Shown in pieces: positions 34,806 to 44,819 of a stretch of 64,000 nt of DNA; position 1 is the first letter of the stretch; every line of letters begins with the position of its first letter. A model generated the notes under the pieces. The model had not been told where the DNA came from. It worked only from the letters and a program-made list of their open reading frames with translations, and did not search any database. The translations under genes were made by a program, and so were the position numbers. The DNA is from Berberis thunbergii. Taxonomy: Eukaryota > Streptophyta > Magnoliopsida > Ranunculales > Berberidaceae. The stretch covers positions 124,001 through 188,000 of the forward strand of contig QNQO01000644.1 in the NCBI GenBank assembly GCA_003290165.1, given 5' to 3'.

Positions 34806-36934
34806 GGAGGTACGCTACATCGTTTTAATGTAGCTTGGTTTACGGAGTATAAGAGTTGGCAGGAGTATAGCATAACAAAGGATGCTGCCTTTTGTCTTCA
34901 TTGCTATCTTTTTAAAAGTGTCGGAGTCGGAGAACAAGGGGGTGGTGATTGTTTTGTTGGTGAAGGATTCAGTAATTGGAAGAAAAAAAAAAAAAAAAAC
35001 TTACAACTCATGTAGGAAAACCTAATAGTTTGCATACTCAAGCTTATATGAAGAGTCAAAGTTTAATGAATCAAAAACATTATACCTAATCATTTTTATC
35101 TAAGCAATCCGATGCAGAGAAAACGGAATACTGGGTTCGTTTATCAGCTTCAGTTGATTGCATTCGGTTTCTTCTGCGATAAGGATTCGCTTTTCGTGGT
35201 GATGATGAATCAATAAATTCAATTAACCATGGAAAATTTTTGGAGCTTTTACAGTATACAGCTAATCACAATGAAGAGATCAAGAGCGTGGTTCTAAAAA
35301 ATGCTCCAGAGAACCACAGACTCACTGCACCTGATATTCAAAAAGATATTACACGTGCAGCTGCATGTGATACCACTCTTGCTATACTCAAAGATCTTGG
35401 AGATGCATTATTTTCCATTTTAATTGATGAGTCTCGTGATGTATCAGTTAAAGAGCAAATGGATGTTGTCTTGCGCTATGTGAACAAGAAGGGGTGTATA
35501 GTTGAACATTTCATTGGAATTATGCATGTTACTGAAATAAAGGCAATTTCACTCAAGACAACACTTGTAAAAATGTTTTATGATCATAAGTTAAATATAA
35601 CGAGGTTACGTGGCCAAGGTTATGATGGGGCGAGCAATATGCAAGGCGAATTTAACGGACTTAAATCTTTGATTCTCAAGGAAAATAAGTCTGCATTTTA
35701 TGTACATTGTTTTACGCATCAACTTCAGTTAGCGCTTGTACATGTTGCAAAGAATCATCCTCAGATTGCTTTACTCTTCAACTTGGTTTCAAGTGCGGTG
35801 AATATTGTTGCACCCTCATGCAAGCGTCAGGAAATTTTTCAAGACAAACGAGCTGTTAAAATTCTTGAAAAGCTCAATAGTGGCGAACTATCAAGTGGTC
35901 AAGGGTTGAATCAAGAAACCAATCTCAAATGACCTGGTGATACACGTTGGGGGTCTTACTATAAAACCTTGATAAGTTTGCTTCTTAATTTTTCTTCAGT
36001 GATTGATGTGCTCCAAATTGTTGTGAAACATGGTTTAAACTCAGACCAAAAGGGAGAAGCATATGCTTTATTAGATTATATGCAATCTTTTGAGTTCATC
36101 TTCAATTTGCACTTAATGAAGGATATATTGGCGATAACCTGGGATTTGTCAATAGCATTACAAAGAAAAGATCAAGATATTGTCAATGCGATGACCTTAG
36201 TTAAAATCTCCAAACAACGATTGCAAATGATGAGGGAAGATGGATGGAATATACTTGTGGACAATGTTGTTTCATTTTGTGCAAAACACGATATTGTTGT
36301 TTTTGAGATGGATGATACATTTATACAACGAGGAAGATCACGACGCAATACTGAAAAATTAACCAACCTATATCATTATCGAGTTGAATTATTCTATACC
36401 AGCATAGATATGCAACTCCAATAGCTAAATAGCCGCTTTGATGAGGTGAACACTGAATTGCTTCTCTGTATGGCATGCTTAAATCCAAGTGATTCTTTTT
36501 CAGCTTTTGATAGTCAACGGTTGATTTGGCTCGCTCAAATTTATCCAGCTGATTTTTCAAATGTAGATCTTATGGTACTTCGTGATCAATTGGAAACTTG
36601 TGTTATTGATATGCGTTCCAACAATGAATTTTCAAATGTCAATGGACTCAGCGGTTTAGCTAAGAAGATGGTTGAGACAAAGAAGGAATTTGTCTATCCC
36701 CTGGTTTATTTACTCATAACATTGTCACTCATCGTACCAGTTGCCACCACTTCAGTTGAGAGAGCATTTTCTGCTATGAATATAGTGAAGTGTCGGTTAC
36801 TAAATCGAATGGGAGATGATTGGATGAATGATTGTTTAGTTACGTATATTGAAAATGAAGTTTTTGATGGCATTGACAACGAAGCAATCATGAAACGATT
36901 TCAGGGTATGAAAGCGCGTCGAAGCCAGTTGTAA
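34806..36934 (+). pseudogene. hAT-family transposase pseudogene (TTF-type, ZMYM1-like)
   Basis: Homology begins at about 34806 with a TTF zinc-finger segment (KDAAFCLHCYLFKS). It passes through TAPDIQKDI, LIDESRDVSVKEQMDVVLRY, RGQGYDGASNMQGEFNGLK and GDTRWGSYYKTL, and ends with the dimerisation domain (TTSVERAFSAMNIVKCRLLN). Three in-frame stops break one continuous frame: TAA at 35180 (a CAA is expected), TGA at 35930 (CGA expected) and TAG at 36422 (GAG expected). A run of 17 A near 34984 shifts the frame upstream. The 5' end is lost to a LINE scrap. It once moved DNA by cut-and-paste and is now non-functional as written. Confidence 0.9.
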
Positions 36935-37159
36935 TATTTTTTTATTCTAACTGGGGAGGGGGAGGGGGGGAGACAGAGTTTTTGGTATTCATGGATGTAG
37001 ATATGTAAAAGTTCAAATTATAGAACTCTATTTTTGTATATCCAAAGTGGTCTTCATCCTTTTTTTGAATGAAAATCTTTTATTAGATTAGATGAAGTTT
37101 TGTATAGTCATTTATGTCTTGTTCAAGTTATAAAAAAAAATAATAATAATAATAATAAT

Positions 37160-37272
37160 AATATATATATATTTATGTTAAAGTAACTAATTTTTATATT
37201 ATATTTATCATATTTAATTAATTATGACATCACTCCCCCCCTCCCTCAACAAAAATCCTGGCCCCGTCATTG
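37160..37272 (+). repeat. Right terminal region of the hAT element
   Basis: The text from TTTATGTTAAAGTAACTAAT to CCTGGCCCCGTCATTG closely matches 44838-44925, the right end of the hAT insertion in the HCF173-like gene. The reversed end (CAATGACGGGGCCAGGATTT) fits a hAT-type CA-TG-CGG terminal repeat. The next eight bases are ACCACCAC. The matching left end was not found. Confidence 0.75.
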
Positions 37273-37320
37273 ACCACCACCACCACCACCATCACCACAA
37301 CTTAGTTTCGCCACTTAAAG

Positions 37321-37685
37321 ATGGCGGACTTGGTGAAACAACTGATAGCTAAGCTGATCCAACTAGCAGACCAAGTCTCAAAAGCCGCCGAGGAAGCCCA
37401 CTCCTTCAAGCAAAAGTGTTTAGAACTCAAATCCAAAACGGAGAAACTCGCAGCATTGTTCCGCCAAGTGGCGTGAGCCGACTAGGATCTCTACAAGCGG
37501 CCGACGCGTCGAATCATCGACGAGACCGAGCAGTTCCTCGACAAAGCTCTCTCTTTAGTCGCACAGTGCAGACCATGCAGGTTCTCAAAAATGTGCCCAT
37601 GAAGGTATAAGCTATGGTTGATTGGGTTGTGGTTGAGCTTGCTTCGAGCCACCCTAAGTGGCAAGATCATTTTGCTCAAAATTTC
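37321..37685 (+). pseudogene. ARO-like armadillo-repeat protein pseudogene, internally deleted
   Basis: The start ATG at 37321 gives MADLVKQLIAKLIQLADQVS and SFKQKCLELKSKTEKLAALF, the N-terminus of plant ARMADILLO REPEAT ONLY proteins (kinesin-linked, actin- and growth-related). Two in-frame stops follow (TGA in FRQVA*AD, then TAG), then PTRRIIDETEQFLDKALSLV. The sequence then jumps, with a frame change, to a later part (VLKNVPMKV*AMVDWVVVEL, SSHPKWQDHFAQNF). About 150 residues of the family are missing between. It ends at about 37685 and the rest of the repeats are absent. It is a dead fragment directly downstream of the hAT element. Confidence 0.8.
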
Positions 37686-37966
37686 AGGCCCAAAACAATA
37701 TGGCGGGGCAGATCGGGGCGGATCTGGGTGGGGAACCAGCAACCCACTAGCAGAATCGCAAACCTGTAAATGGACTGGCGGGGCGGATATCCTCCAATCC
37801 GTACGGGAAGGTTGGGATTTTTAAATAAATTTATAAATGGATTGGCAAGGCAGATTTGGGGATCCGTTATTCTTGACGGGGCATGGATGGATTTGCTCAA
37901 ATCCACCTCAATCCTCCCCATTGCTATCCCTACTTCTCACTACCCCGTCCCTTTTCTAAATCCACC
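37686..37966. other. GGCGGGGC-rich spacer between two gene fragments
   Basis: Repetitive GGGGCAGAT / GGGGCGGAT text with complementary CCCCGTCC-like words near the right side. It could be a diverged foldback repeat. No coding was found. Confidence 0.4.
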
Positions 37967-38396
37967 CAACTCGGCTTTGTCGGAGACATCACCAATGTAG
38001 ACCCCACAATTCATCGTCATCTCATTGCTAATGATCACATCCCTGTTATTGTTTTCGTTGCTGCTGATGAGACTGGTTAGGCTTGCAACATTAATGCTGA
38101 TACAGTTGCTGGGGAGCTTGCAGTTGCCCTTGGGGCCGAGAAGCTTATATTGTTGACTGATGTTGTTGGGATTTTGGAAAATATAGACGATCCACTAAGT
38201 TTGGTAAAAGAGATTGATATAAAAGTGAGGCTACCTGTGGAGGAAACCAGCGAGGGAGGGAGGACCCTCCATCCCCCTCGCGATGTGTGCCTCCCATTCC
38301 TTGCACGCATCGCGAGGGGGATGGAGGGTCCTCCCTCCCTCGCTTATCCATGAAATCTTCGCCGATAAAGGAGTTGGTACCATGATTATTGGCTAA
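37967..38396 (+). pseudogene. N-acetylglutamate kinase (NAGK) pseudogene fragment
   Basis: NAGK phosphorylates N-acetylglutamate in plastid arginine synthesis. The frame reads QLGFVGDITNVDPTIHRHL, a TAG stop where Gln is expected ([18 protein letters not shown]), then [20 protein letters not shown] and SLVKEIDIK to about 38223. The last part, [17 protein letters not shown], ends at the TAA at 38394. The intervening 45 or so family residues are replaced by a hairpin element. The N-terminal half of the enzyme is absent. It is non-functional. Confidence 0.88.
38236..38343. repeat. Perfect 36-bp-arm hairpin inside the NAGK fragment
   Basis: Arms are 38250-38285 and 38308-38343, perfectly complementary over 36 bases (outer ends GCGAGGGAGGGAGG and CCTCCCTCCCTCGC). 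The 22-base spacer extends the stem further (GTGC / GCAC). The text before the left arm, GGAGGAAACCAGCGAGGG, matches the terminal repeat of the foldback at 42639-42772, so this is a member of the same family that has lost its right outer end. Confidence 0.9.
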
Positions 38397-39262
38397 TCTT
38401 CTACTTAGTACACTTTAAGATTAGTTGATGTTTGACTGATAGCATAAACTATTTAGAGTTCACTGTTATCTTTTTATTGGTCTTTGTCTTATTATGGAAA
38501 TGTGCATCATTGCATCTAATCAGTAGTTCAGGGGTTGTTACAATTTACATAACACATGTTTCTTTATACAAACTTTCAACTAAAATGTTATAAATACTCT
38601 ACCAAGTTGCCAAGCTTGTACATGGCGTCGCCATAAAGATATTACTATAAAGACATTGATGATTATTATTTGATGGTAAATAGAGGAAGTCGCTAAGTTC
38701 TAAAGAAACACGACACGTGTAGCTAAAGCTTACAGTAAATGCCCAGTCGATGCAAAATGCCAGCCACAAGACCCCAGGAGCAGAATCTCTGCAAATATAG
38801 CATATAGGAGGATACCCAACCTTTTTGAGTGCCACACTTGAATAAAGATGTATTACAACCCCAACTTGCCTGCAACATCACAACCCCTAAATTAAAAAAA
38901 TCATTATCCTCATCCACCTCTAACACCAAGAGAAATATGGGAAGATGGGGTTTTGATCGTAATGAAAAAATAAAATTCTCATGGAGAAGAGCAAATGTTG
39001 AAATTTAATTTTTTATAAGGGGCATTTTGAAACAAAATATCCAAACTACTACATGCGTTGTCGCGCATTATTCCTCGTGCCTTTCATAATGTATGTATGT
39101 ATGTATGTATGAAACAAGACAAGAGTAAATTGATCAGCTAACAAGTTGCCAGCGAAGGGGAAGGTATCTTGATAACTTCATTATTAACACGCGAATGAAA
39201 CACGTAATCCTATAATCGAGAACACAAAGTTGTTCGTAACCGAAACCAAAATGTGAAATTTC
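38397..39262. other. Intergenic DNA, no gene recognised
   Basis: AT-rich DNA following the NAGK fragment. Minus-strand frames at 38599-38929 match nothing I recognise. A short GTAT microsatellite lies at about 39091-39111. Confidence 0.5.
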
Positions 39263-40356
39263 CTTGGTATTTACTACTTGTGTTTACATGATTAGGAGAG
39301 ATTCTCTTATACTCTAGCTCCAGATCCTAACATGCTTACTAAGTTGGCCACCTTAACAAACATATACAGAAAAATTCTCTATAAAACAGTTAAGCAAAAC
39401 ACAATCATTAATAACAAGGAAAATCAAATTAAATTAATTCATAAATCACATGTTTGGGGCTTCAAATCCGGAGTTTAGCTAGACGTATTAATTATGTTCA
39501 AACAATAATCCATAATCAAATATCAAACTAAAATAAGTAAAGAGATGAAAAGAAACAAAACACTGTTGCCGTGCATGGTGGTAGAGAATGACTGATGGGG
39601 TGCGGATAGCGAAATGAAGAAAATAAAATCTCTTATTCTTCCCTTTTACGATATTTGCTCTGTTTCTCTTCGGAGTTCTCTTATTCGTGGTTGTAAATTG
39701 AAGGAATATGAGTGTGAAAGAGAAGGGGAAGACGTGGGAGAGAAATGGACGGAAGGATATGCTAGCGACAATGCGATTGTGCGGTGTGATGAGAAACTGG
39801 GAGAGATGAAGTGGTAATGAGTGGACAGATAGGGAAGGATGATGTCGACTTCTGGAGTGAAAAGAGACTGCGCGGGAGAGATATCTCAAGGGAGGCGATG
39901 AAGAGAGGTGCTGTGTGAGGGTAAACGGTGATGTTGGCGATGAAGATGGTGGCTAGGTTTGCGAGAGGGGGTGATGGTTTGATGGAGAGATGTGAAGGGA
40001 AATGATGTGATGAGGGATGCACGACTGCGATGAGGGATGCATAACTGTGGATGCAAGCATGAGGAGGCTATGGATGGGTTCGCGAGGAGTAGGAGGTTGC
40101 AGTTGTGGATAGGTGATTTTCCAAAGCAAGGTATCATCCATTTTATAATTGTTTTATTCTCGGTTTCCTTCTTTGCGTGGTTTATTCTTTTTGCAATCCG
40201 TATTTCTAAATTGCCAATTTGCTTCATTTAGCTTCTATTTTGGAATCTTGCAATTGGAAACCTACACAAACACGAAAATAACAAACAATACCATAATTAA
40301 CAAGTAATAACAAAAAATATATATATATATTTATTTATAAATATGGTACTAAAAAG
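39263..40356. repeat. Dispersed LTR-type repeat, copy B
   Basis: It matches copy A at 2152-3272 in the same orientation, with the same landmarks (ACTAAGTTGGCCACCTTAA, TAAGCAAAACACAATCA, TATTTCTAAATTG, AAATATGGTACTAAAAA) and many point differences and indels. Its GA-rich middle makes long but empty minus-strand frames. Confidence 0.65.
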
Positions 40357-41930
40357 TTTGTTTAACTTTGATCTGGTCTTCATGATTTGACTTGGGTATT
40401 TTCGTATTTTACTTTGGTTTTCATGAGTTGGATAATCTTTACATGATTTTACAAAGCATACAACTTAAGCCCCAAACACTCGGTATATAATTTAAATTTA
40501 TTGTGAGAATTACGATAATTTTGATATCATTCACAAATACGCTTTCATATCCAATATTTAGTTTTATATTACCTATCTTATTTTAAAATAAAACTACAAA
40601 CCGTTTATTGACGTTGTTGTATAGCCCATATGGCACATCAACATTTAAGTGTTATCTACAATGTTACCCATTATTTAACAATAGAATTAAAAAAATATAA
40701 ACATACTAGAGTTACATTTAATACGTAACTAAACCCTTGCTAAATGCATTCTAATTCTATGTAGCCACGCAAAAAGTGTTTTATGCATCGTCATCATAAA
40801 AGCACTAGGACATGACCTCTGAGAGCATCCACAAATTGGAATGGCTTTCAAAAACGACTACATAGTTGATGTTGAAAGATGAGGTTTTAGAGACATAAGA
40901 GAATGGAATCAATCAAATTGAAGTATGGAATGGTAAAACAACTTTATTTTAAACATAAAACAATTGCAGAGTGGTTTCCAAAGCATCAATGTTTTGCTAT
41001 AATAACACTTAGAGAACATGGAATTAAAAGTAATCGCCTGAAGAACCACTGAATAGTTGATGTTGAGTGTTCAGATTACTAACATAATTAGATACTAACC
41101 CCCATATCTTTGACTTCGATTTTGATTTGGCTACCATTGCTTCAACTTAACCATGTGTAGTTATCTATCTTTCCCTCAATGTCCATAGATCCATCATGAA
41201 AAAGACAGATAAATAGAAACAAGAAAAAAGAGGTAAGGAGGCGCAAAGAGAAGCGTGGATATGATGAGACATAAAATAGAGAATAATAGTGAGCAGAGGA
41301 AGCGTGAGAGATTTGGTTTGATCATGGGAGACAATGAAGGGTTTTTAATCTTACCCTTAAGATCGTCCATGAGATAGATGTGAAGATATCAATGCAGTGT
41401 TAATGGATTTTAGAGATATGTCTTGGGATTTGCACGTAAGGGGTAATTTGGTAACTTCCTAACGAACTTCGAATATTTCATCCCGTCAAAGGGTATGTCT
41501 AATTTCGATTTGTTTAAGAGTATCTCAAATTTCTATTAGTGATTAGAGGGTATGTCTAAAAATCCCTTTCGAACGAAACGGAAAACAAATCTCATATACA
41601 TTTTTTTTTCTTTTTCTTTTGACTTGAAAATTAAGAAATTTGGTTTCGAGGGCAGCCTTTGCCAAGGTGCACTTTTGAGTCCTAGTAATTTGACTAGAGT
41701 CATGTTATATTTTGCGGCAAAGACATTCGAGGATCAAAGCTAGAGTAAAAAATTGGTTTCTGGTTGCCATGGAGATAGGTGAGCTAGCCCACCAATGTTG
41801 TCTTCTAACTACAACAGTATGGTTCATGGTTGATTGGACCAAACTTCATAGGGATTATGGATGGGTTATGGGTTTGTGGTTGGTCCAAAGGGTTGCCACG
41901 CTCAACAGGTGACAACCATAACTTGCACAC
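40357..41930. other. Intergenic DNA, no gene recognised
   Basis: No coding homology or clear repeat boundary was seen. Short frames (for example 41552-41743) lack domains. Confidence 0.5.
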
Positions 41931-41943
41931 TAGGGGCGTGTTT

Positions 41944-42080
41944 TTTTTTTTTTTTTTGAAAAACAAACAGGGTTTTTATAGGATCCCAGAACCCATAAAG
42001 ATGCCGCAAGCTGGGTTTGAACCCATGACCTAGTGGTACCATCCGCCAAGCTCTAACCGTTGAGCTGTCATGCCATTGGC
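41944..42080 (-). mobile_element. tRNA-derived SINE inserted in the MITE left end
   Basis: Read on the minus strand it begins near GGCATGACAGCTCAACGG (A-box-like CAGCTCAACGGTTAGAG). It has a B-box GGGTTCAAACCC and ends in a poly(A) (poly-T at 41944-41957 on plus). A perfect 11-bp target duplication GGGGCGTGTTT flanks it at 41933-41943 and 42081-42091. Confidence 0.85.
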
Positions 42081-42638
42081 GGGGCGTGTTTGGTTATCCC
42101 TTGACCATTGTAATGTAATGACTATTACAATGGTCAACTACATTCCTTTGTTTGGTGAAGCAAAAAATCATTGTAATGGTAATTTTCATTACAGATTTGG
42201 TTGTAATGGTCATTCCTACCTCCCCCCTGTGAATGACCATTACCATTCCCATTGTAATGGTCAAGGTTACCTAATGACCATTTTTACCCTCCTCACCCTC
42301 CCCCTTGTAATCTCTTATTCCCTCTGTTCTCATGAAATCTACCGCCACCACCACCTCACCCACTGTCACAAAAAACCACCACCACCTCACCCGTCACCAC
42401 AAAAAACCTCCTCACCCACCCTTCTCCCTGTGAAGAAATTCACCCACCACCACCTCACTCACCCTCCCTGTGAAGAAATCCACCACCCACCCATGTCAAA
42501 AAAAAAAAGAAAAAAAAAGAGGGGAAGAATTAACTTATAAAGAGAGATAGTGGGGATGGTTTGGGGTTTTTGAAAATAAGTTTTACATTGCCATCTTACC
42601 ATTTTAAAAAGAAAAATTCTAACTGTTGAGGGAAATGG

Positions 42639-42772
42639 CGAGGAAAACAGCGAGGGGTGGGGGCCGTCCATGCCCCCCGGGATGCGTGCATTGAAAAGTC
42701 AAGCCTCCCCTCCCTAACCCCACCACACCCTCCCTCCCCTCCTACCTGTGGGGTCCCTCGCTATTTTCCTCG
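42639..42772. repeat. Foldback element nested in the MITE
   Basis: The left end GAGGAAAACAGCGAGGG at 42640 is complementary, with one mismatch, to the right end CCCTCGCTATTTTCCTC at 42755. The next bases (GTGGGGGCC...) resemble the element at 38236-38343. Partial complementarity extends outward (AATGGCG / CGTCACTT). Confidence 0.75.
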
Positions 42773-43782
42773 TCACTTCGACGGGTTCTTTTAAAAATAT
42801 ACCAAACATACATATTCCCATTACCATTACATTCTCATTTCCATTACCATTACCATTTCGATTACCATTTCCATTTCATTGAGTAACCAAACGAGCCCTA
42901 GGTTGTACTAACTAATGCTTTGATAGTAAAACGAGGATGACTGCTGCTGCAGGCTTTGGTAGTAACTAATGCTTTGATAGTAACTATTAGTGGGGGAATT
43001 GGTTCGATGCCAAAAGACGAACGAGGAGGAGGAGGTGGAGGGATAAGTTATAGAGGCTGAGCAGCAATGGCAACAAAAGACTACTACTACAGTACTACTC
43101 CGTTTCTATAAAGCTTGATGACGTGAACCCGGTTGGTTTGGGTCATAGGTCTCGTCAGATCTTTGACGAGGTGTGGCGTAAGTTCTCTGGGTTAGGTCAG
43201 ATATCAAGAACTCTTCGAACAGATGAGAACGATGATGACATCATTCTCTTTGGAGTGGGGTCGGAGGACCAATGTGCGAGTTCACCATTCCAGGGGCACA
43301 GAATACCACTGTGCTTATTGTTGGAACCACCAGTTGGATTGGCCGAATTGTCGTTCGAAAACTCATGCTCAGAGGCTACAACATCAAGGCATCTTCTCTT
43401 CTCTTTGACGAATTATTCAATTAGGATCACTAGCTCTCATCATCAATCATTTCATTTAGGCACTCGTCAGAAAGCCGATCCGGAGGTCATAGACATGCTT
43501 CCCAGGTCATTTGAGTTTGTGATTGGGGATGTAGGTGACCCCTCCACACTCAAGCTTGCTGTTGATGGTAGCAGCAAAATCATCTACTGTGCCACTGCTC
43601 GTTCCACTATCAGGCACAGATCTACGAGGGGGCGAGTCACTGACTTTTGAGAATTTTTTTATTTTTTATTTATATTTATTTTCCTCGAATTAGTTTTTTT
43701 TATGAGCCTCTCTATTCTCACTTTTCATTTTAACAAGGACTTTGTCCTTCAAATCATGTACATATCAAATTCAAACGAGTTA

Positions 43783-43937
43783 TTCTAGACAGTTCGGGTA
43801 GACAGCCTGGTTTGCTGCCTGCAAATTTGCCCCCCCCCTCTCTTTAAACAACTTTTTGGAGAAGGTATTTAAAGAGGGGAGGGGGCAAACTTGTATTTTG
43901 GGCCCCCCCTAGGCAGCCTCTCCCAGGCTGTCTAGAA
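43783..43937. repeat. Foldback element, copy 1 of 3
   Basis: TTCTAGACAG at 43783 is the inverse of CTGTCTAGAA at 43937. The arms carry GCAAA(C/T)TTG-CCCCCC and TTTAAAGAGGGG text, so the unit can fold almost end to end. Confidence 0.75.
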
Positions 43938-44022
43938 TTTGGAAATTCAAACTGACATTCAAATTATACTTTTAGAGTTAGAGATAGAGGTTAAATCCCT
44001 CAAATCTCTCAAAGAACAGAAA

Positions 44023-44176
44023 TTCTAGCGAGTCTTCCCTGCCTGGGGGGCGAAAATACATTTTTACCCCCCCTCTTTAAAACACATACTCCAAAAAGAT
44101 CCTTTAAAGAGGGGGCAAAAATGTATTTTCACCTCTCAGGCAGGAAAATTAGGCTGGTTTCCCAGACCAGCTAGAA
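44023..44176. repeat. Foldback element, copy 2 of 3
   Basis: TTCTAGC at 44023 is inverse to GCTAGAA ending 44176. The arms contain GAAAATACATTTTTACCCCC and GGGGGCAAAAATGTATTTTC, with CTTTAAA / TTTAAAG at the turn. Confidence 0.8.
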
Positions 44177-44587
44177 CTGCTCCTCAAAGAAACCAAAATT
44201 CACAGTTTCTTCTTCATACTCCATCGATTGGATAAAATGAGGGAAACTCCTATATTTCATCATCTTCAAAATCTATAACTATTGAGTTATTTGAGCTCAT
44301 CTTCACAAGATCCAGTAGGATCCAAACCACCTTATTCTTCTTCTTCTAGGTACCAGGTGCCTTCATTAATCACTGTGTTGGTCATCTCCACAAAAAAAAT
44401 CGTAAGCAACTCAATCTCTTCCTCATTTTCTTCATGTAGTAGTAATCAATAATTCAAACCATTCTCTTTTGTTGTGTTTCTATAAGTAGTAATCATCTTC
44501 AATGAATATAATAGTAATCATCTTCAATGTCTGTCTTTGTTGTACTCCCCCTTTTGCTATAGTAGTAATCAATGAATATAGTAGTAA

Positions 44588-44819
44588 TTCTACAGGGCCT
44601 GGGTCCCCCTGTTTGGTTTGCTGCCTGGGGGGCAAAAATACACTTTTGCCCCCCTTTTTAAACACCTTTTCCAAAAAGGTTGTTAAAAAGGGGGGCAAAA
44701 AGTGTATTTTTGCCCCCTCTTTAAACACATTTTCCAAAAAGGTTGGTAAATAGAGGGGCAAAGTGTATTTTTGCCTCCCCAGACAGTAACCTCGCTGGTT
44801 TTTCTAGGCCAGGAAGAAT
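44588..44819. repeat. Foldback element, copy 3 of 3, with duplicated core
   Basis: TTCTACAGGGCCTGG at 44588 is inverse, with mismatches, to CTAGGCCAGGAAGAA ending 44819. The core GCAAAAATACACTTTTGCCC ... CCAAAAAGGTTG is present twice, making a compound hairpin. It belongs to the same family as the two copies upstream. Confidence 0.8.

Larger units (their letters stand above)
41933..42898. mobile_element. PIF/Harbinger-like (Tourist-type) MITE, split by a SINE
   Basis: The left terminus is GGGGCGTGTTTGGTTA, once the SINE and its duplicated target are removed. The right terminus is TAACCAAACGAGCCC. CTA sits on both sides, fitting a 3-bp target duplication. The interior has subterminal ATTGTAATGG / CCATTACAAT and ATTACCATTACC repeats plus a second, nested foldback. 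The open frame 42070-42540 is a by-product of CACC repeats, not a gene. Superfamily is assigned from TIR resemblance only. Confidence 0.7.

Noticed and set aside
42070..42540. 156-codon frame with His/Pro repeats
   Set aside because: Generated by CACC repeats and an A-rich run inside a MITE.
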